64,000 nt of DNA from Alishewanella agri BL06 (GTDB lineage: Bacteria > Pseudomonadota > Gammaproteobacteria > Enterobacterales > Alteromonadaceae), in assembly GCF_000272005.1 (NCBI RefSeq), contig NZ_AKKU01000012.1, positions 1 to 64,000 of the forward strand, read 5' to 3'. Under the pieces are notes generated by a model. The model ran no database searches. It saw only the letters and a program-made list of their open reading frames with translations, and was not told the DNA's origin. Shown piece by piece: positions 37,530 to 49,020 of this stretch. Each line of letters begins with the position of its first letter. The first letter of the stretch is position 1. A program made the translations under genes and the position numbers.

Positions 37530-38486
37530 ATGTGGCAAGAAACCGCAAAAAACAACTTTAGTGCTGAGTTAAGCACGGATTCCAGCTGGCAGGAGCTGAC
37601 CGATGGTCAGGAGATCAGCCTAATCAGCCAGTTACAAACGACGCTGGATATACAACAACAGCTGGATATCTTCGCCATGCATGTCAGCCGGGTGCTGCCA
37701 ATGACGGCAGTGCAACTACAAACTGCTCAGGGTAACTTTCAGGCTGCAGGCTCAAAGCCAGGCCGCCATGACTATCAAAGCGAGTTAGTCTTGGAGCAGC
37801 AGTTATTGGGACAACTGAAATATCAAAGTAACTTTAGTTTTAGTGCCCTAATCCAACGTCAATTATTGCTACTGGAGTCGGAATGGCTGTACGCACTGCG
37901 TAATGCCTTATTAGTGAACCGTTTACAACAGATGGCGTTAAAAGATCCTTTAACGACTCTGGGAAACCGTCGTTTTTTTGACGATAGCTTTGCCAAAGCG
38001 ATTCAACTGGCCAAGCGTCATCAGCAACCCTTTGCCCTACTGCTGCTGGATTTAGATAACTTTAAACAAGTTAATGATCTGGCAGGTCATAGCACCGGTG
38101 ATCAGGTATTACTGGCGGTGGCCGATTGTATGCGTGAGACACTCAGAGCAACTGACAGCCTGTTCCGGTTTGGCGGTGATGAGTTTGCGGTCTTGCTGCA
38201 GGACCAAGACGCTGAGCATGCCGAGTTAATCGCCGCCCGCTTACAGCAGCACATTAGTAAACATCCGCTGTTAAAGTTACATCAGGTGGGTTGCAGTATT
38301 GGTTTAGCCTGGTTAGGGCCGGAGCAACAAGCCCGCGATCTGTTCCATCTGGCTGATGAGGCACTATATCAGGCGAAAACCAGCGGCAAAGGTAAGGTTG
38401 GCGGCGGCACCATTAGTTTTGCTGGCATTCCTCGTCCGGCACGTTCGCTGAAGGCTCCACTTGCCAGTCTGGCTGCTGCCAACTAA
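37530..38486 (+). CDS. GGDEF domain diguanylate cyclase
   Basis: A 318-residue protein with an N-terminal GAF-like region of about 130 residues lacking membrane helices, and a C-terminal GGDEF domain with intact signature (FRFGGDEF) and I-site RATD five residues before it. It should be an active, feedback-inhibited cyclic di-GMP synthase. ATG with GGAG ten bases upstream is used; TTG at 37488, with AAGG eight bases upstream, is an equally possible start adding 14 residues. Its last 74 bases overlap the 3' end of tilS on the other strand. Confidence 0.9.
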   Translation: MWQETAKNNFSAELSTDSSWQELTDGQEISLISQLQTTLDIQQQLDIFAMHVSRVLPMTAVQLQTAQGNFQAAGSKPGRHDYQSELVLEQQLLGQLKYQSNFSFSALIQRQLLLLESEWLYALRNALLVNRLQQMALKDPLTTLGNRRFFDDSFAKAIQLAKRHQQPFALLLLDLDNFKQVNDLAGHSTGDQVLLAVADCMRETLRATDSLFRFGGDEFAVLLQDQDAEHAELIAARLQQHISKHPLLKLHQVGCSIGLAWLGPEQQARDLFHLADEALYQAKTSGKGKVGGGTISFAGIPRPARSLKAPLASLAAAN

Positions 38487-39816
38487 GCCAGCCGCTGGCT
38501 GCGGTTGCCGCTACTGCACTGGCATAGCCAGCCACCAGCTGTACCTTACCTTCGGCCAGCAATAATGGGATCCGTCCGCGTTGCCATGGCGGGACCTGCC
38601 ATAATTTAAACCACTGCTTCAATGGTTTAGTGCGTTGCCCCAGCGGCTTAAACGGTAAACTCAACTGCCCAAACACCAGCTGCCAGGCTTTGCCTGTTAC
38701 CGGTAAGGCGCCGTTACCAGGTTGTTGCTGCCAGACTAACTGACCACAACCGACAGGCAATACCAGCGGCTGCGCTAACTGCAGCTGCGTCTGCCAGTTT
38801 AGAAACTCCGGCGCCGATGTCACTCCGGTTAGGTATAAACGCTGTAAAAAGCGCCGTACCTGCCACTGCCCCAGAATTAACAGCGGCTGCGCATCATCTT
38901 TAGCGGCAATGACCTGCTGTTTCAGCGTAACCAGCCACTGGCTCGATGGATTAAGGCCAACGCCAGCCAACCATTTACGTAACACCAAATCTTGCTGTAA
39001 TTCAGGCAGCAATGCTAATTGCTGCAAATCCAGATAATCAGCCTGCAGACAGCTGGCCAGAGCAATACCGGTGTAATAATCGGCCAGCTGCAGCGCCTGT
39101 TGTAAATGTTCGCAGCTGCGGGCAGCAGTTCGGGGCAGCGCAGGCCAGCGCTCAGTCAACGCCGGCACCACCTGCAACCGCAAAAAATTACGGTCAAAAT
39201 CCGGGTTACTATTGCTCTCATCTTCGACCCAGCGTAATTGCAGTGCTGTAGCAACCGCTAATAGCTGCTGACGAGGAAAATTCAGCCAGGGCCGCAGCAG
39301 CTGCCCTTTTGCAAAAACGCGACTGGGCGCCATAGCGGCCAAGCCGGCTAAGCCAGCGCCGCGTTTAAGCGCCAGCAGTAGGGTCTCTAGCTGATCATTG
39401 GCATGATGAGCGGTTAACAGTGCAGTTCCCGGCTGCTGCATATAGGTGGCGAGCACCTGGTAGCGGGCGTCACGGGCTTGTTGCTCCAAATCGGCACGGC
39501 CAGCCAGCTTAACCCGATGTAACCGAAACGCGACCCCTAATTGCTGGCATTGCTGCTGACAAAAAGCCGCCCAGTGATCGGCATTCGCACTTAAACCATG
39601 GTGGACATGCACAGCGGTCAACGGCATAGCGGCAGCCTGGCAAAGCGGTGCCAGCAAGTGTAATAACAGTTGGGAGTCAAGACCGCCACTGTAAGCCAGT
39701 GTTAGCTGTTGAGGTGCCAGGCGCTGCAGCAGTTGTTGCAACGCCTGTTGCAGTTCAGATTGCGCCGCAATCACTGCTGCTGGCAGTGATCCGGCTGTGT
39801 CTGAAGCTTCAGACAA
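38413..39816 (-). CDS. tilS: tRNA(Ile)-lysidine synthase
   Basis: Modifies C34 of tRNA-Ile(CAU) to lysidine, so that the tRNA reads AUA. The 467-residue protein has the N-type ATP pyrophosphatase motif SGGLDSQLLLHLL (about 44-56), HHAND, RNFLR and a C-terminal substrate-binding region. It is longer than E. coli TilS (432), mainly in the tail that overlaps the opposing GGDEF gene. Start is TTG with AAGG eight bases upstream, 10 bases after the accA stop, so it is translated from the superoperon message. Confidence 0.93.
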   Translation of the reverse strand: MSEASDTAGSLPAAVIAAQSELQQALQQLLQRLAPQQLTLAYSGGLDSQLLLHLLAPLCQAAAMPLTAVHVHHGLSANADHWAAFCQQQCQQLGVAFRLHRVKLAGRADLEQQARDARYQVLATYMQQPGTALLTAHHANDQLETLLLALKRGAGLAGLAAMAPSRVFAKGQLLRPWLNFPRQQLLAVATALQLRWVEDESNSNPDFDRNFLRLQVVPALTERWPALPRTAARSCEHLQQALQLADYYTGIALASCLQADYLDLQQLALLPELQQDLVLRKWLAGVGLNPSSQWLVTLKQQVIAAKDDAQPLLILGQWQVRRFLQRLYLTGVTSAPEFLNWQTQLQLAQPLVLPVGCGQLVWQQQPGNGALPVTGKAWQLVFGQLSLPFKPLGQRTKPLKQWFKLWQVPPWQRGRIPLLLAEGKVQLVAGYASAVAATAASGWLSWQQPDWQVEPSANVPDEECQQN

Positions 39817-39826
39817 GGGACTGGCC

Positions 39827-40783
39827 TTAGCAATAACCGTACGACATCAACCGCTGGTAACGTTTGTCCAGCAACTCTTGTGTACTGAGCTTTTGCAGCT
39901 TTTCCAGATCACGCAACAACGCCGTTTTCAACGTCGCCGCCATTTGCTCCGGCGAGCGGTGGGCGCCACCCAGTGGCTCGGTAATCACTTCATCAATCAG
40001 CTTCAGTTCTTTTAAGCGACCGGCGGTAATACCCATCGCATCGGCAGCCAGAGGGGCTTTCTCCGCACTCTTCCACAGGATGGAAGCACAGCCTTCCGGT
40101 GAAATCACTGAATAGGTGCTGTACTGCAGCATATTCACTTTATCACCAACGCCGATGGCCAAGGCGCCACCTGAACCACCCTCGCCGACCACAGTACAGA
40201 TCACCGGCACTTTCAGGCCAGCCATCACTTTCAGGTTACGGGCGATGGCTTCGGATTGACCGCGCTCTTCAGCACCAATGCCCGGATAAGCACCCGGGGT
40301 ATCGATAAAGGTGATAATCGGCAACTTAAAGCGCTCAGCCATTTCCATTAAGCGTAAGGCTTTACGGTAACCTTCAGGGCGGGGCATGCCGAAATTACGG
40401 CGGATCTTCTCTTTGGTATCGCGGCCTTTCTGATGGCCAATCACCATCACTGCCTGCTCGCCTAAGCGGGCAGTACCACCGACAATGGCATTGTCGTTAG
40501 CAAAAGCGCGGTCACCGCACAGTTCATCAAAATCATTGAACATATGCTCGATATAATCAAAGGTATAAGGGCGGCGCGGATGGCGTGCCAACTGGGCAAT
40601 TTGCCAGGCCCCTAACTCAGCGAAGATTTTTTTGGTTAGTGTCAGGCTTTTTTCTTTTAGTTTGTTAATCTCTTCTTCTAACCCAAGATCATAATCGCCA
40701 TTGCGACTGACATTGCGTAATTCGTCTATTTTTGCTTCCAGTTCGGCAATCGGTTGCTCAAACTCTAAATAATTCAGCATCAT
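39827..40783 (-). CDS. accA: Acetyl-CoA carboxylase, alpha subunit of carboxyltransferase
   Basis: With AccD it transfers carboxyl from biotin to acetyl-CoA, the first step of fatty-acid synthesis. The 318-residue product is almost collinear with E. coli AccA (319), including [17 protein letters not shown] at the start, [15 protein letters not shown] in the crotonase-like core and the end [11 protein letters not shown]. Two adjacent ATG codons begin the frame. Lies 18 bases after dnaE. Confidence 0.97.
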   Translation of the reverse strand: MMLNYLEFEQPIAELEAKIDELRNVSRNGDYDLGLEEEINKLKEKSLTLTKKIFAELGAWQIAQLARHPRRPYTFDYIEHMFNDFDELCGDRAFANDNAIVGGTARLGEQAVMVIGHQKGRDTKEKIRRNFGMPRPEGYRKALRLMEMAERFKLPIITFIDTPGAYPGIGAEERGQSEAIARNLKVMAGLKVPVICTVVGEGGSGGALAIGVGDKVNMLQYSTYSVISPEGCASILWKSAEKAPLAADAMGITAGRLKELKLIDEVITEPLGGAHRSPEQMAATLKTALLRDLEKLQKLSTQELLDKRYQRLMSYGYC

Positions 40784-40801
40784 CGACTATCACTACCTAA
40801 A

Positions 40802-43800
40802 TTAGTTAAATTCCAATTCTATTGTCGCCAGCTGCTTAAGCTGATGCAACAAGGCGTCGGCGGGCGTCACCCACCAGGCTGTCCCTAACTGCAGTCTAAC
40901 CTGCCCTTCCTCACGCTGGTACCAAAGATAAACCGGTACTGTACCGGCACGATACTCCGCCAGCGCGTCTTGTAACTTTTGCAGATAATTCTGGTCTATC
41001 TGCTGCGATTGTACAGTGATATTCAGAGATTTCAGCGATTTTTCGCGCATAGCGGTAATTTCGCTGACATCGCGGCCGGACATTGTAAGGCCACCATTAA
41101 AATCATCAAAGCTGACCTGTCCGGTTACCACTAAGATCTGGTCTTTTTGCAACAGATGTTCAAAGCTTTCCAGCTGTTCCGGGAAAAAACGTACATCCAG
41201 CCGGGCTGACTTATCATCCAGTGTCACAATGGCCCAGCGCCGGCCTTTTTTGTTAATCATTACCCGCACCGACACGACGAGGCCAGCAACCTGAATACTT
41301 TGATCTTTCTTGGTAGGCTGAAGTTCAACCAGCCGGCAGTTCACATAATGCTTGAGCTCGTCGCGATAGCGATTGATCGGATGGCCGGTTAAATATAAGC
41401 CCAGTGTCTCGCGCTCACCATCCAGCCAAATTTCATCCGGCCACAGCGGTACCAGCTTGTAGCTACTGCTCTGGGTATCCTCTGCCGGTGCCAGCAAGCC
41501 AAAGAGATCATCCTGCCCCACCGCCTGCGCCTTGGCATGTTGCTCCGCCGCCCGCATCGCCTCTTCCAGATTGGCCATCAAAATAGCCCGCTGCGGACCG
41601 GCATGCTGACCTTTAGCCAGTGGCGGACCGAGGCGGTCCATGGCGCCGGACAGGATCAGCTTTTCCATCACCCTTTTGTTCAGCCGCTTTAAATCGACCT
41701 TGGCGCAGAAATCAAACAGGTCGCTAAAGCTGCCGTGCTGATTACGCGCTTCAATAATGGCTTCAATCGGGCCTTCACCGACGCCTTTAATGGCGCCGAT
41801 ACCGTAAACAATATGTCCCTGCTCGTTAACGGTAAACTTGTACTGGCCGGTATTGACATCCGGCGGGATCAATGTCAGCTGCATCCGCTCACACTCATCC
41901 ACCAGCGTCACGATCTTGTCGGTATTGTCCATATCAGCCGACATCACCGCCGCCATAAACTCGGCCGGATAATGCGCCTTCATCCACAGCGTTTGGTAGG
42001 AGACCAGCGCGTAAGCGGCCGAGTGTGACTTGTTAAAGCCATAACCAGCGAACTTCTCTACCAAATCGAAGATTTTCATCGCCAGCTCGGGATCAATACC
42101 GTTTTGTACCGCCCCGTCGCGGAAGGTATCGCGCTGCTTGGCCATTTCTTCCGGCTTTTTCTTACCCATGGCACGGCGTAATAAGTCCGCACCGCCAAGC
42201 GAATAGCCCGACAAGACCTGGGCGATCTGCATGACCTGTTCCTGATACAGGATAATACCGTAGGTCGGCTCCAGAATCGGTTTTAACGACTCATGCTGCC
42301 AGGTCGCATCCGGATAGGAGATTTCTTCTCGGCCGCGTTTACGGTCGATAAAGTTATCTACCATGCCCGACTGCAGCGGCCCCGGCCGGAATAATGCCAC
42401 CAATGCAATCATATCTTCGAAGCAGTCCGGCTGCAGGCGGCGGATCAGGTCCTTCATGCCACGCGATTCCAGCTGAAATACGGCTGTGGTATCGGCCCGC
42501 ATCAGCATCTGATAGCTTTTGCTATCCTGCAGTGGAATGCTGTTAATATCGACCAGCGGCTTGCCTTCTTGCCGCAGCCGGGCATTGGCCATATTCACCG
42601 CCCACTGCAAAATGGTCAGAGTGCGCAGACCGAGGAAGTCGAATTTTACCAGGCCGGCATATTCGACATCGTTTTTATCAAACTGGGTAACCGGGTTCTG
42701 GCCATGCTCGTCGCAATACAGCGGCGAGAAATCAGTAATCTTGGTCGGGGCTATCACCACACCACCAGCATGCTTACCGGCATTACGGGTTACGCCTTCC
42801 AGCCGGCGCGCCATATCAATCAGATCACGGACTTCTTCATCCGAGTCATACAGCTCGGGCAGGCGTGGTTCTTCTTTAAAAGCTTGCTCCAACGTCATGC
42901 CGGGCGTTGGTGGGATCAGTTTCGAAATGCGATCGACAAAGCCATAAGGATGGCCCAGTACCCGGCCAACATCGCGGATCACCGCCTTGGCGGCCATCGT
43001 ACCGAAAGTAATAATCTGTGATACCGCTTCGCGGCCATACAGCTCTGCGACGTGATCGATCACCTCATCGCGGCGATCCATACAGAAGTCGACGTCGAAG
43101 TCCGGCATCGATACCCGCTCAGGATTAAGAAAACGTTCGAAAAGCAGGTCAAACTCAAGCGGATCCAGATCGGTAATTTTTAGCGCATAAGCTACCAGCG
43201 AGCCGGCGCCGGAACCCCGCCCCGGGCCAACCGGAATATCGTTATCCTTACTCCACTGAATAAACTCCATTACCACCAGGAAGTAGCCGGGAAAGCCCAT
43301 CTGGTTAATCACATCGAGTTCAATCTGTAGCCGCTCGTCGTATTCGCCGCGCCGCGTCGCCCTGACCTGCTCATCCGGGAACAGCTGTAATAAGCGCTGC
43401 TCCAGCCCCTCACGTGATTTCAGTACCAGATAATCGGCATCCGACAAGCCGCCGGTCGGAAAGGCCGGCAGGAAGTATTCCCCGAGCCGGATGGTGACAT
43501 TACAGCGTTTGGCAATTTCGACGCTGTTTTCCAGCGCTTCCGGCAGATCGGCAAACAGCTCGGCCATCTCCTCGCTGCTACGCAGATATTGCTCTGCGGA
43601 GTAATTTTTTGGCCGGCGTTTATCATCCAGCGTAAAGCCATCATGAATGGCAACCCGGATCTCGTGGGCGGCAAAGTCTTCCGGCTTTAAAAACACCACC
43701 TCATTGGTCGCCACCACTGGCAACTGCTCCGCTTCAGACAGTAGCACTGCTTTTTGTAAATACCGCTCTTCATCCGGACGATTAGTGCGTACCAGCTCCA

Positions 43801-44302
43801 GATAGAACCGCTCAGGAAAATGCTGCTGATAAAAATCCACCAGCGCTCTGACGCTGTGCGGATTTTCTTTTAGTAAGGCTTTGCCCAGCGGACCGTCTTT
43901 GCCACCGGATAATACAATAATGCCGCTACTGTGCTCGGCCAGCCAGTCATGCTCCAGCTGTGGCTTGCCATCGACATGGCCACGCAAATAGGCTTTAGAT
44001 ATCAGCTGGGTTAAATTCTGATAACCAGCATTGTCCGCTGCTAATAGCAGCAACCGGCTGCTTTCACCCGGGAACAGCGGATGTAGCACCCAGCAATCGA
44101 CGCCAATAATCGGTTTGATGCCCGCTTCATGCGCGGTACTGTAAAAACGTACCAGACCGCAGAAGTTCATCTGATCGGTTAGTGCCAGAGCAGGCATCCC
44201 CTGCGCTGCCGCCGCTTTGATAATAGGTTTCGTTTTGGCCAGGCCATCGACCATCGAAAAGTCGCTGTGCACCCGTAAATGGATAAAACGCGGTTCACTC
44301 AT
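40802..44302 (-). CDS. dnaE: DNA polymerase III subunit alpha
   Basis: The replicative polymerase. The 1166-residue chain (E. coli 1160) has an N-terminal PHP domain ([16 protein letters not shown]), the catalytic Asp pair in [12 protein letters not shown] (near 400), helix-hairpin-helix and OB-fold regions toward the C-terminus, and an internal clamp-binding pentapeptide QDDLF near residue 920. The ATG overlaps the rnhB stop in TGATG. Confidence 0.98.
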   Translation of the reverse strand: MSEPRFIHLRVHSDFSMVDGLAKTKPIIKAAAAQGMPALALTDQMNFCGLVRFYSTAHEAGIKPIIGVDCWVLHPLFPGESSRLLLLAADNAGYQNLTQLISKAYLRGHVDGKPQLEHDWLAEHSSGIIVLSGGKDGPLGKALLKENPHSVRALVDFYQQHFPERFYLELVRTNRPDEERYLQKAVLLSEAEQLPVVATNEVVFLKPEDFAAHEIRVAIHDGFTLDDKRRPKNYSAEQYLRSSEEMAELFADLPEALENSVEIAKRCNVTIRLGEYFLPAFPTGGLSDADYLVLKSREGLEQRLLQLFPDEQVRATRRGEYDERLQIELDVINQMGFPGYFLVVMEFIQWSKDNDIPVGPGRGSGAGSLVAYALKITDLDPLEFDLLFERFLNPERVSMPDFDVDFCMDRRDEVIDHVAELYGREAVSQIITFGTMAAKAVIRDVGRVLGHPYGFVDRISKLIPPTPGMTLEQAFKEEPRLPELYDSDEEVRDLIDMARRLEGVTRNAGKHAGGVVIAPTKITDFSPLYCDEHGQNPVTQFDKNDVEYAGLVKFDFLGLRTLTILQWAVNMANARLRQEGKPLVDINSIPLQDSKSYQMLMRADTTAVFQLESRGMKDLIRRLQPDCFEDMIALVALFRPGPLQSGMVDNFIDRKRGREEISYPDATWQHESLKPILEPTYGIILYQEQVMQIAQVLSGYSLGGADLLRRAMGKKKPEEMAKQRDTFRDGAVQNGIDPELAMKIFDLVEKFAGYGFNKSHSAAYALVSYQTLWMKAHYPAEFMAAVMSADMDNTDKIVTLVDECERMQLTLIPPDVNTGQYKFTVNEQGHIVYGIGAIKGVGEGPIEAIIEARNQHGSFSDLFDFCAKVDLKRLNKRVMEKLILSGAMDRLGPPLAKGQHAGPQRAILMANLEEAMRAAEQHAKAQAVGQDDLFGLLAPAEDTQSSSYKLVPLWPDEIWLDGERETLGLYLTGHPINRYRDELKHYVNCRLVELQPTKKDQSIQVAGLVVSVRVMINKKGRRWAIVTLDDKSARLDVRFFPEQLESFEHLLQKDQILVVTGQVSFDDFNGGLTMSGRDVSEITAMREKSLKSLNITVQSQQIDQNYLQKLQDALAEYRAGTVPVYLWYQREEGQVRLQLGTAWWVTPADALLHQLKQLATIELEFN

Positions 44303-44904
44303 CAGCGACTGGCCTCCAGCTGCTCGGCGATCAGCCGCACCGGTTTAAAGCTACGCCGGTGCGCCGGCAAAATGCCGTGTTCGCTAATGGCTTGCAGGTG
44401 TGCTGCGGTCGGGTAACCTTTATGGGCGGCAAAACCAAACTGTGGATACAGCTGATCCAAGTCGGCCATTTCCTGATCGCGCGCTACCTTGGCCAGAATC
44501 GAGGCGGCACTGATTTCCGCTACCAGGCTATCACCTTTGACCACCGCACTGGCCGGCATCGCAAGCGCCGGACAACGGTTACCATCAATCAGCACCCACT
44601 GTGGCTGGATCGCCAAAGCGGCCACTGCGCGCTGCATTGCCAACATGGTGGCATGCAGGATATTTAGCTGGTCAATTTCCGCCGGCTCGGCGCGACCCAG
44701 CGCCCAGCACAGCGCCTTGGCTTTAATTTCTTCAGCGAGCAGCTGACGCTTTTTCTCGGTCAGTTTTTTTGAGTCAGTTAACCCCAGGATCGGCTGCGCC
44801 GGATCCAAAATAACTGCTGCCGTTACCACAGCACCAATCAGAGGGCCGCGCCCGACTTCATCGACACCGGCGATTAACTTAACGTCAGGACGTTGATAAC
44901 TCAT
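44302..44904 (-). CDS. rnhB: Ribonuclease HII
   Basis: Removes ribonucleotides from DNA-RNA hybrids. The 200-residue protein begins with the catalytic Asp-Glu of [15 protein letters not shown], followed by [15 protein letters not shown] and the AKVARD motif. It overlaps the lpxB end by four bases (ATGA) and dnaE by one, fitting lpxB-rnhB-dnaE as in E. coli. Confidence 0.97.
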   Translation of the reverse strand: MSYQRPDVKLIAGVDEVGRGPLIGAVVTAAVILDPAQPILGLTDSKKLTEKKRQLLAEEIKAKALCWALGRAEPAEIDQLNILHATMLAMQRAVAALAIQPQWVLIDGNRCPALAMPASAVVKGDSLVAEISAASILAKVARDQEMADLDQLYPQFGFAAHKGYPTAAHLQAISEHGILPAHRRSFKPVRLIAEQLEASR

Positions 44905-46052
44905 GGCGCCATCACCTCAGCGATAGTTGCGGCGGCAACCTGACTGGCATTCTGCCGCAATACCTGATGTAAGCTCTGATATTCGGCCAGCAATGCCTCT
45001 GGTGCACCCGCGACCAGCGGTTGCATCGCCTGCAGCAAGGCCGGTACCGTTAAGGCATCCTGTAGCAGTTCAGTCACCAACTCACGTCCAGCCAGTAAAT
45101 TTGGCAGGCTGACATGCTGCAGTTTCACCAGTCGCTTGGCGATCTGATAGGTTAGCCAGTTGGTGCGGTAGCCTACGACCATCGCGCATTTTGCTAACAT
45201 GGCTTCTAAAGTCGCGGTGCCGGAAGCAATAAAGGTGCTGTCTGCGGCCAGTAATACCTGCCGCGCCTGGCCGGTAAATTCACTGATCTTAAGCTCGGGC
45301 GCCACCTGAGTTTTAATACTTTGCCAAAGCGCCGCTTTTTCGGTGGTGACCATATTGGTCACCAGCTGTAACTGTGGATTTTGTTGCTGCAGTAAAGCCG
45401 CGGCCTTGAGAAAATCCGGCGCCAGCAGTTTGATTTCATTAGTCCGGCTGCCTGGCATAATCGCCAGCACTGGCCTTAACGGATCGAGTCCTAATTCGGC
45501 TTTGGCCGCGGTTTTATCTACCGTGAGCGGCATGCTGTCAGCAAGGGTATGGCCGACAAAGGTACAAGGCACCTGATAGCGGTCGTAAAAGGCTTTTTCA
45601 AAGGGTAACAGCGATAACACCATATTGGTGGCTTTGGCAATTTTAAAAATCCGTTTATGGCGCCAGGCCCAGACCGAGGGGCTGACATAATGCACGGTTT
45701 TAATGCCTTGCTGCTTTAATGCCAACTCTACCGGCAGATTAAAGTCCGGTGCATCGATACCAATAAATACTGCGGGTTGCTCAGCCAGAATAGCGGCTGT
45801 GATGTCTTTCTTAATTTGCAGTAAGCGTCTGAGCCGGCCCAATACTTCGACCAACCCCATCACCGCCAACTCTTCCATTTCAAACAAGGCCCGAAAGCCG
45901 AGTGCCTGCATCCGCGGGCCGCCAATACCAAAAAACTCCGCATCCGGGTAACGTTGCTTCAGCGCTGTAATCAGATCGGCACCAAGAATATCACCGGAAT
46001 GTTCACCGGCGATCAGCGCAATTTTTAACGGGGGTGTCTGTTGAACCATCAT
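44901..46052 (-). CDS. lpxB: Lipid-A-disaccharide synthase
   Basis: A GT19 glycosyltransferase that joins UDP-diacylglucosamine and lipid X on the inner membrane. The 383-residue product has [17 protein letters not shown] at the start, [23 protein letters not shown] and [20 protein letters not shown], hallmarks of LpxB. Unlike E. coli, a terminator and a 144-base gap separate it from lpxA, so it probably has its own promoter. AGGA lies about 12 bases before the first ATG; the second ATG is an alternative. Confidence 0.97.
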   Translation of the reverse strand: MMVQQTPPLKIALIAGEHSGDILGADLITALKQRYPDAEFFGIGGPRMQALGFRALFEMEELAVMGLVEVLGRLRRLLQIKKDITAAILAEQPAVFIGIDAPDFNLPVELALKQQGIKTVHYVSPSVWAWRHKRIFKIAKATNMVLSLLPFEKAFYDRYQVPCTFVGHTLADSMPLTVDKTAAKAELGLDPLRPVLAIMPGSRTNEIKLLAPDFLKAAALLQQQNPQLQLVTNMVTTEKAALWQSIKTQVAPELKISEFTGQARQVLLAADSTFIASGTATLEAMLAKCAMVVGYRTNWLTYQIAKRLVKLQHVSLPNLLAGRELVTELLQDALTVPALLQAMQPLVAGAPEALLAEYQSLHQVLRQNASQVAAATIAEVMAP

Positions 46053-46154
46053 CCGGCGGTCTTTTCCTGAGTTCTGTGCTAAGCGTCACGTTATTATTCT
46101 TAGAAAGGTTTGCTATCTTAACGGCTCGTGACGGCGAGTTAAACCTTCAAATAA

Positions 46155-46179
46155 AAAACGCGCCATCAAAGCGCGCTTT
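46155..46179 (-). terminator. Rho-independent terminator after lpxA
   Basis: On the minus strand AAAGCGCGC (46179-46171), a seven-base loop and GCGCG followed by T (46163 onward) form a 9-bp stem with one G-T pair ending in T6. It lies 18 bases after the lpxA stop. Confidence 0.75.
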
Positions 46180-46196
46180 CTGCATCACAACCAAGC

Positions 46197-46967
46197 TTAA
46201 CGCACAATACCACGGCTGGCATTGGCGATAAAATCAGTAAAAACTTTTAGCTCGGGCACCTCTGCCGCCTTGTCGGCCAGGGCCGCTAAAGCTTCAGGTA
46301 CTGTTTGGCCCTTACGATAGACTTCTTTATAAGCCCGGCGCAGTTCTAGCAATACTTCAGCGCTAAAACCACGGCGCTTCAAGCCTTCGGTATTCATACC
46401 GGCCGGTACGCAGGGCGAACCATGCACCATCAGATAAGGCGGCACATCTTTTAATACTATAGAGCCACCACCGCAAAAACTGTGGGCGCCAATATGCACA
46501 AACTGATGCACGCCAGTCATACCGCCTAAGATCGCCCAATCACCAATATGCACATGGCCGGCCGCCTGCGCGCCACTGGCAAAAATAACATGGCTGCCAA
46601 TCACACAGTCATGCGCAACATGGGTGGTATTCATAAACAGGTTATGGCTACCGATGATGGTCTGGCCTTTATCCTGAATGGTACCGCGGTGCACCGAGCA
46701 GCCCTCACGGAATACGTTGTAGTCGCCGATTAGTAACTCGGTTGGCTCGCCCTTATATTTTTTGTCCTGACAGGCTTCACCAATACTGGCAAATTGATAA
46801 AAGTGATTACCTTTACCAATCTTTGACGGCCCTTTGATGGCGACATGCGACTCTAATACACAGTCATCACCCAGTTCGACATCATGGCCGACATAACAAA
46901 AGGGCCCGATCTTTACATTCTGACCAAGTTTAGCGCTTGCTTCAATTACCGCGGTAGGATGGATCAC
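46197..46967 (-). CDS. lpxA: UDP-N-acetylglucosamine acyltransferase
   Basis: First enzyme of lipid A synthesis, using 3-hydroxyacyl-ACP. The 256-residue product is a left-handed beta-helix of hexapeptide repeats with the family pattern IHPTAVIEASAKLG and the catalytic His in NTTHVAHDCVIG. Start: GTG at 46967 with GAGAG seven bases upstream, immediately after the fabZ stop. A second GTG at 46988, within fabZ, would add seven residues and give the usual E. coli-like N-terminal length but has no ribosome binding site, so the start is uncertain. Confidence 0.94.
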   Translation of the reverse strand: MIHPTAVIEASAKLGQNVKIGPFCYVGHDVELGDDCVLESHVAIKGPSKIGKGNHFYQFASIGEACQDKKYKGEPTELLIGDYNVFREGCSVHRGTIQDKGQTIIGSHNLFMNTTHVAHDCVIGSHVIFASGAQAAGHVHIGDWAILGGMTGVHQFVHIGAHSFCGGGSIVLKDVPPYLMVHGSPCVPAGMNTEGLKRRGFSAEVLLELRRAYKEVYRKGQTVPEALAALADKAAEVPELKVFTDFIANASRGIVR

Positions 46968-46968
46968 G

Positions 46969-47421
46969 TTACATCTCTCTTCTGGCACACATCAGTTCAG
47001 CGCAGCACACTACCTGGCCGTCGACCTTGGCTTCGCCATAGAATTTCCACATGTTCCGCCGCTCCTTCAGGAACTTCACTTCCAGGATCATGGTATCACC
47101 TGGTACTACCGGTTTTTTAAAGCGCGCTTCGTCAATGGCTGCAAACAAATACAGCTCGTTTTCGCTACGCTCTGTGACGGTTTTAAAACCGAGGATACCG
47201 GTAGCTTGCGCCAGAGCTTCCAGGATCAGCACACCCGGGAAAATCGGCATCCCCGGGAAATGACCGGTAAATACCGGCTCATTCATGGTGACATTTTTCA
47301 CCGCGGTCAGACTCTCGCCCGGCGTATAATCCAGCACTTTATCGATTAATAAAAACGGATAACGATGCGGCAATAATGCCATAATTTCCTGAATATCCAG
47401 GCTATTAAGTTGATTAGCCAA
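46969..47421 (-). CDS. fabZ: 3-hydroxyacyl-[acyl-carrier-protein] dehydratase FabZ
   Basis: Dehydrates 3-hydroxyacyl-ACP in the fatty-acid cycle, competing with LpxA for the C14-type substrate. The 150-residue hot-dog-fold protein has catalytic His in [10 protein letters not shown] and Glu in [10 protein letters not shown], with [11 protein letters not shown] between. Two bases separate it from lpxD. Confidence 0.97.
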   Translation of the reverse strand: MANQLNSLDIQEIMALLPHRYPFLLIDKVLDYTPGESLTAVKNVTMNEPVFTGHFPGMPIFPGVLILEALAQATGILGFKTVTERSENELYLFAAIDEARFKKPVVPGDTMILEVKFLKERRNMWKFYGEAKVDGQVVCCAELMCARREM

Positions 47422-47423
47422 AA

Positions 47424-48479
47424 TTAATCCTCTGTGGCTGCGGTAGCGTTGTCACTACTGCCAGCTAATTGTTTTTCTAGTTGTTTTACCCGCTGATACA
47501 GCTGATCAATCTGCCGTAATTTCGCCGTATTGCGACGCCATTCGGCATTGGTCGTGGCCGGTAAACCTGAAGTATAGACGCCTTTTTCCGTCACCGGTTT
47601 CATTAGCATCGCCATGCCGGAGATCTGAGCGCCATCGCAGATCTCAATATGGCCATTGATCACTGCAGCGCCGCCTATTATACAGTAACGGCCGATGGTA
47701 GTACTGCCGGCGATAGTGGTACAACCAGCCATAGCCGTGTAATCACCAATCTTCACGTTATGAGCAATTTGGCACAGGTTATCGATAATCACATTATTGC
47801 CAATTACCGTATCTTCAATAGCACCGCGATCAATACAGGTGTTGGCACCGATTTCACAATCATCGCCGATGCGAACTGAACCGGTCTGCGGGATCTTTAA
47901 CCAACGGCCACGTTCATTAGCAAAACCAAAGCCGTCAGCACCGATTACCGCACCGCTTTGAATCACACAACGCTGACCAATACTCACCCGATGGTAAATA
48001 CTGACATTGGCCCAAATTTTAGTATTGGCACCAACTACCGCACCTTCACCGATAAAGCAACCGGCACCAATTTGCGCGCCAGCCGCAATAACAGCATTAG
48101 CTGAGATCACCGCTTTAGCGCCGATGGCTGCATCAGCGGCAATACTGGCGCTGGGATCTATTACTGCGCTAGGGTGAATACCGGGCTGAGCACTGGCCGG
48201 TGTGGTATCCAGTAGTTGTGCGGCCTTGGCGAAGGCGACATAGGGGTCGGCTACCACCAGCACATTAACGCCCGGCGCCACAAAGGGCACATCATCGGCT
48301 TTAACCAGTACCGCACTCGCCGTGCTTTGTGCCAGATAGGGCCGGTATTTACTATTGGATAAAAAACTTAACTGGCCAGCGCCAGCATTTTCTAGGGACG
48401 CAACAGCAGAAACGCCGCAAGCGGCGTCTCCAATAAGCTCTGCGTTAAGCTTTTCAGCTAAGACAGATAACAGAATCAC
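47424..48479 (-). CDS. lpxD: UDP-3-O-acylglucosamine N-acyltransferase
   Basis: Third step of lipid A synthesis. The 351-residue protein has the uridine-binding N-terminal domain (about 1-100), a hexapeptide beta-helix (about 105-315) with catalytic His in [13 protein letters not shown], and a C-terminal helix [23 protein letters not shown] start four bases after the skp stop, with AAGG farther upstream (about 12 bases). Confidence 0.97.
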   Translation of the reverse strand: MILLSVLAEKLNAELIGDAACGVSAVASLENAGAGQLSFLSNSKYRPYLAQSTASAVLVKADDVPFVAPGVNVLVVADPYVAFAKAAQLLDTTPASAQPGIHPSAVIDPSASIAADAAIGAKAVISANAVIAAGAQIGAGCFIGEGAVVGANTKIWANVSIYHRVSIGQRCVIQSGAVIGADGFGFANERGRWLKIPQTGSVRIGDDCEIGANTCIDRGAIEDTVIGNNVIIDNLCQIAHNVKIGDYTAMAGCTTIAGSTTIGRYCIIGGAAVINGHIEICDGAQISGMAMLMKPVTEKGVYTSGLPATTNAEWRRNTAKLRQIDQLYQRVKQLEKQLAGSSDNATAATED

Positions 48480-48483
48480 GAGA

Positions 48484-49002
48484 TTAGTTCGCCTTGCTTA
48501 CCTGCTGAATCACTTTCTCAGACAGGTCGAATTCTGGTTTGGCATAAACCGCAGCATTGGCATTTAATACCACATCAAACTTTTCGCGTTCAGCCACCAC
48601 ATCGATAGCGGCTTTGATCATACCCAGAATACGGTTACGTTCTTCGGCCTGGCGTTGACGGATCTGCTCATCTAACGGACGCGCCAGATTCTCATACTGT
48701 TCACGTTGTTTGTTTACTGAAGCCGTTAATTCCTGTTGCTGCTTTTCACTCATGGTTGGGCCATCGCGACGCAGTTTTTCGATGTTAAAGCTAATGTCTT
48801 TTTCCAGCTTGCTAACTTCTTCGATTTTCGCAGCAAACTCAGTGCGGATGATTTCCTGCACCTGCTGTGATTGCGGGATGCTGGCGGCGACGGCCTGCAC
48901 ATCTACGAAACCGATTTTAACTTCTCTGGCCTGCAGGCTACCGGCACACAGCATGGTGGCGACGACAAAAACAGCAGACTTAATTAAATTACTTTTAAAC
49001 AT
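48484..49002 (-). CDS. skp: Periplasmic chaperone Skp/OmpH
   Basis: Periplasmic trimeric chaperone for outer-membrane proteins. Starting at the ATG at 49002 (AGGA six bases upstream) the 172-residue protein begins with a signal peptide cleaved after SLQA (about 25) and continues with the KIGFVDVQ start of mature Skp and a long coiled-coil of charged residues (50-130). An earlier ATG at 49017 adds only MIGIK and is less likely. It follows bamA, as in E. coli. Confidence 0.95.
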   Translation of the reverse strand: MFKSNLIKSAVFVVATMLCAGSLQAREVKIGFVDVQAVAASIPQSQQVQEIIRTEFAAKIEEVSKLEKDISFNIEKLRRDGPTMSEKQQQELTASVNKQREQYENLARPLDEQIRQRQAEERNRILGMIKAAIDVVAEREKFDVVLNANAAVYAKPEFDLSEKVIQQVSKAN

Positions 49003-49020
49003 CTTAATTCCTATCATGTT

